Shown here in pieces: positions 13,814-15,865 of a stretch of DNA of 15,865 nucleotides (positions are counted from its first letter, which is position 1; each line of letters starts with the position of its first letter). Source of the stretch: an uncultured Lentisphaeria bacterium (lineage in GTDB: Bacteria > Verrucomicrobiota > Lentisphaeria > Victivallales > UBA1829). Location of the stretch: NCBI GenBank assembly GCA_905197955.1, contig CAJKAR010000062.1, forward strand, positions 1-15,865. The letters run 5' to 3'. Under the pieces are notes generated by a model. That model was not told where the DNA came from. It saw nothing but the letters and a program-made list of their open reading frames with translations, and made no database searches. The position numbers and the translations under genes were made by a program.

Positions 13814-13842
13814 AGTATAATTCCAGTATGCGGAATTTACAA
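13814..13842 (-). promoter_or_regulatory. Promoter of iclR-nagA, apparently leaderless
   Basis: On the - strand TTGTAA (13837-13842), a 17-nt spacer and TATACT (13814-13819). Only 5 nt separate the -10 from the ATG, so transcription would begin at or within 1-2 nt of the start codon. Confidence 0.75.
13819..13837. promoter_or_regulatory. Inverted repeat in the iclR promoter spacer
   Basis: AATTCC-N7-GGAATT, perfect 6-bp arms, fills the spacer between the -35 and -10 of the iclR promoter. A bound regulator would block RNA polymerase; autoregulation by the IclR protein is the simplest reading. Confidence 0.6.
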
Positions 13843-13873
13843 GAGAATCCGGAAAAAACGCATCTATTTTCTG

Positions 13874-13902
13874 TTGCCTCCGCGAAGGAGATGGAGTATA
13901 AT
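13874..13902 (+). promoter_or_regulatory. Promoter of the FAD oxidoreductase gene
   Basis: TTGCCT (13874-13879), a 17-nt spacer and a perfect TATAAT (13897-13902). The start would be near 13909, giving a leader of about 50 nt. Confidence 0.8.
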
Positions 13903-13957
13903 GATAGGGAACGAAAAATTCAAAACAGAATTTTCTAGAAAAAAGAAAGGGAATAGA

Positions 13958-15685
13958 ATGCAAATTCCGGTTAAAAAACTTTCTGCCGATCTGGCGGTTG
14001 TCGGCGGCGGCATGTCGGGGATCTGTGCGGCTCTTGCGGCGGCAAGAAACGGACTTTCCGTCATTCTGGTACAGGATCGTCCCATGCTCGGGGGCAACGC
14101 CTCCAGTGAAATACGCATGTGGATCTGCGGAGCGCACGGCAAAGACAACAAGGAGAGCGGCATCCTTGAAGAGATCATGCTGGAGAATTACTATTACAAT
14201 CCCACGCTCCGCTACACGATCTGGGATGATGTGCTCTACACATTCATCAAGCGGGAAAAGAACATCACTCTTCTCCTGAATACGACGGTCGAAGGGGTGA
14301 AAACCGAAGGCGGCCGGATTGTTTCCGTCTCTGCGTGGAACCTGCACTCCTATACCCGTTATGAGATCTCCGCGAAATTCTTTTCGGACTGCTCCGGCGA
14401 CAGCATCCTTCGTCTTTCCGGAGCCGAATACCGGATCGGGCGCGAAGCCTCCTCCGAATTCGGCGAATCCCACGCTCCGGAAAAAGAAGACAAGAAGACC
14501 ATGGGCAATTCAATTCTTGTCCAGCTCCGGAAAACCGATCGCCCGCACCGTCCGTTCATCGCCCCGGAATGGGCGTATCACTACACGGAGGAGACCATTC
14601 CGCGCAAGGAAGCGATGTTCAATATGAGATCAAACAATTTCTGGTGGATGGAATTCGGCGGTGTCAAGGACACCATCACCGATGCCGATGAAATCCGCGA
14701 TGAACTTCTCAAAATCGCCTACGGCTGCTGGGAGTATATCAAAAATCATCCGGACGGACGCGCAAAAGAGTGGGAACTCGACTGGATCGGAAGTCTGCCC
14801 GGAAAACGGGAAAATGTCCGATATGTGGGGGATCATATCCTCACTCAGCCGGAAATCGAAGCGGAAGGCCGTTTCCCCGATGTCGTCTGCTACGGCGGCT
14901 GGAGTATGGACAACCATCATCCGGAAGCGTTTTATTATCCAGGACCGCCGACCATCTTCCATCCGGCGCCCTCCCCGTTCGGCATTCCCTACCGTTCGCT
15001 CTATTCGAAAAATATTGAGAACCTGTTCTTCGCCGGACGCAACATCTCCTGCTCGCACATGGGCATGAGTTCCACCCGCGTCATGGCAACCTGTGCCACA
15101 ATGGGACAGGCGGTCGGCACAGCAGCGGCTCTCGCAGTCAAGCATGGGACAACTCCGCGCGGAATCTATGAACATCATATCGAAGAACTGCGCGACACTC
15201 TCATGGAACAGGATCAGTATCTGCCCTTCACAACACGGAAGATCTCCGAACTGAGCCGCAATGCGAAAGTCTCCGATGAAAATCTGCGCAACGGAATCGA
15301 CCGCTCCATCGGCGACAACGATAACGGTTCCTTTGTCAAACTCGGTGACTCCTGCTGGTATGAATTCGGAAAACCCGCAAAGATCTCCTCCGTCCGCGTC
15401 ATCTTCGACAGCGATTTCTCCGACACAAAACGGATGCGCAACATCGAAGGTGTTCCCGAAGACGATATCCGTCATATCCCAGGAACCATCGCCCGAGATT
15501 TCTCAATCGAAGTCTTCCGCTATGGCGAATGGCAGAAGGTTCTGGAGGTCAAAGAAAACCGGAAACGTTATCTTCGCTTGAACTTCACGACGATCCCGGA
15601 TGCGGAAGCTGTCCGTCTTGTCCCGAAAACGTCCTGGGACGAAAATGCTGACAGCGTCCATCTTTTCGCCTTTGAAGTCGAATAA
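13958..15685 (+). CDS. FAD-dependent oxidoreductase (PF12831 type) with C-terminal beta-sandwich
   Basis: A 575-residue flavoprotein. The N-terminus has the dinucleotide-binding motif LAVVGGGMSGICAALAAARNG (Gly16, Gly18, Gly21), followed by MLGGNASSEIRMW. Around residues 358-393 is the family's closing motif AGRNISCSHMGMSSTRVMAT and the GQAVGTAAALA helix. From about residue 440 a separate domain begins (NGIDRSIGDNDNGSFVKLGD to the end) that reads like a galactose-binding or discoidin-like beta-sandwich. Such enzymes are common in sugar-degrading PVC bacteria; some relatives oxidise sugar hydroxyls, but the substrate is unknown. No signal peptide. The start at 13958 has AAAGGGAA 5 nt upstream and begins just before the FAD fold; an earlier in-frame ATG lies in the -10 box. 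It is divergent from iclR-nagA, hinting at amino-sugar or glycoside use. Confidence 0.88.
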   Translation: MQIPVKKLSADLAVVGGGMSGICAALAAARNGLSVILVQDRPMLGGNASSEIRMWICGAHGKDNKESGILEEIMLENYYYNPTLRYTIWDDVLYTFIKREKNITLLLNTTVEGVKTEGGRIVSVSAWNLHSYTRYEISAKFFSDCSGDSILRLSGAEYRIGREASSEFGESHAPEKEDKKTMGNSILVQLRKTDRPHRPFIAPEWAYHYTEETIPRKEAMFNMRSNNFWWMEFGGVKDTITDADEIRDELLKIAYGCWEYIKNHPDGRAKEWELDWIGSLPGKRENVRYVGDHILTQPEIEAEGRFPDVVCYGGWSMDNHHPEAFYYPGPPTIFHPAPSPFGIPYRSLYSKNIENLFFAGRNISCSHMGMSSTRVMATCATMGQAVGTAAALAVKHGTTPRGIYEHHIEELRDTLMEQDQYLPFTTRKISELSRNAKVSDENLRNGIDRSIGDNDNGSFVKLGDSCWYEFGKPAKISSVRVIFDSDFSDTKRMRNIEGVPEDDIRHIPGTIARDFSIEVFRYGEWQKVLEVKENRKRYLRLNFTTIPDAEAVRLVPKTSWDENADSVHLFAFEVE

Positions 15686-15716
15686 GAGACGGATTTTTCT
15701 GTCATTTCTTTCCTCG

Positions 15717-15744
15717 CGCACATCCTCGTGATGTGCGTTTTTTT
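15717..15744 (+). terminator. Rho-independent terminator of the FAD oxidoreductase gene
   Basis: CGCACATC and GATGTGCG form a perfect 8-bp stem around CTCGT, followed by seven T. Confidence 0.93.
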
Positions 15745-15797
15745 GTTTTATGTGATGCGAGGGGAGAAAACGCACGTTTTATGCTATAAATCAAGGA

Positions 15798-15857
15798 CGG
15801 AAAAATGCAAAAGCATTTTTCTCGGGTCAAGGACTGTGTCCTTGTCGCGGTCCAGCG
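15798..15857. repeat. Cluster of short hairpins at the window edge
   Basis: GAAAAATGC/GCATTTTTC (9-bp stem, AAAA loop), CAAGGAC/GTCCTTG (7-bp stem, TGT loop) and possibly TCGC/GCGA follow one another. A TATAAA lies just upstream (15785-15790) without a clear -35. This may be the start of a structured leader or small RNA that continues past the window. Confidence 0.4.
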
Positions 15858-15865
15858 GCGAGACG

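Overview
The window looks like chromosome from a Gram-negative anaerobe of the Lentisphaerota (Victivallis-like) or a close PVC relative. The clearest clue is a pseudopilin-like protein with an FTLIELLVVIAVIAILA prepilin helix and a C-terminal H-X9-DG motif. A PF12831-type FAD oxidoreductase fused to a beta-sandwich tail, a cytoplasmic GH31 enzyme and clean sigma70-like promoters fit the same picture. The taxon is an inference from gene content; no rRNA is present.

Layout. (1) 1-2400: GH31 alpha-glycosidase (+), an unusual pair of competing hairpins, and a terminator shared with (2) a tRNA-like RNA gene on the - strand (2406-2538). That gene has good acceptor, D and T arms but about 60 extra nt where the anticodon arm should be. 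(3) 2628-4042 (-): an operon reading MIF-type tautomerase, CBS-pair protein, HdeD/DUF308 membrane protein. (4) 4275-5897 (-): three overlapping genes for a seven-helix membrane protein, a MotA/TolQ/ExbB-type channel and a DUF2149 protein. This is the same trio found with CobN-like HmuS in hmu haem-uptake loci, but no CobN, receptor or haemophore gene is visible here. (5) 5898-6357: a 460-bp divergent control region with four copies of TTAG-N6-CTAA, one of them a 20-bp perfect palindrome. The spacing matches DtxR/IdeR-family iron boxes. (6) 6358-7693 (+): the pseudopilin-like protein and a small anchored protein, driven from the other side of that control region. (7) 7935-11618 (+): cdaA (c-di-AMP synthase), cdaR/YbbR, a lipoprotein and a parvulin PPIase. 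(8) 11562-11851: a 145-bp tandem duplication of the convergent ppiC/nagA 3' ends, including the terminator. (9) 11846-13808 (-): iclR-type regulator then nagA. (10) 13958-15685 (+): the FAD oxidoreductase, divergent from iclR. The last 120 bases hold small hairpins of unknown purpose.

How the parts may work together. The best candidate for an undescribed system is regions 4-6: a proton-channel trio and a secreted or inner-membrane pseudopilin-like protein sharing a bidirectional, probably metal-repressed control region. It could be an envelope metal or haem acquisition module that replaces the usual TonB-receptor arrangement. The other good leads are the oversized tRNA-like RNA and the apparently leaderless iclR promoter with an inverted repeat in its spacer.
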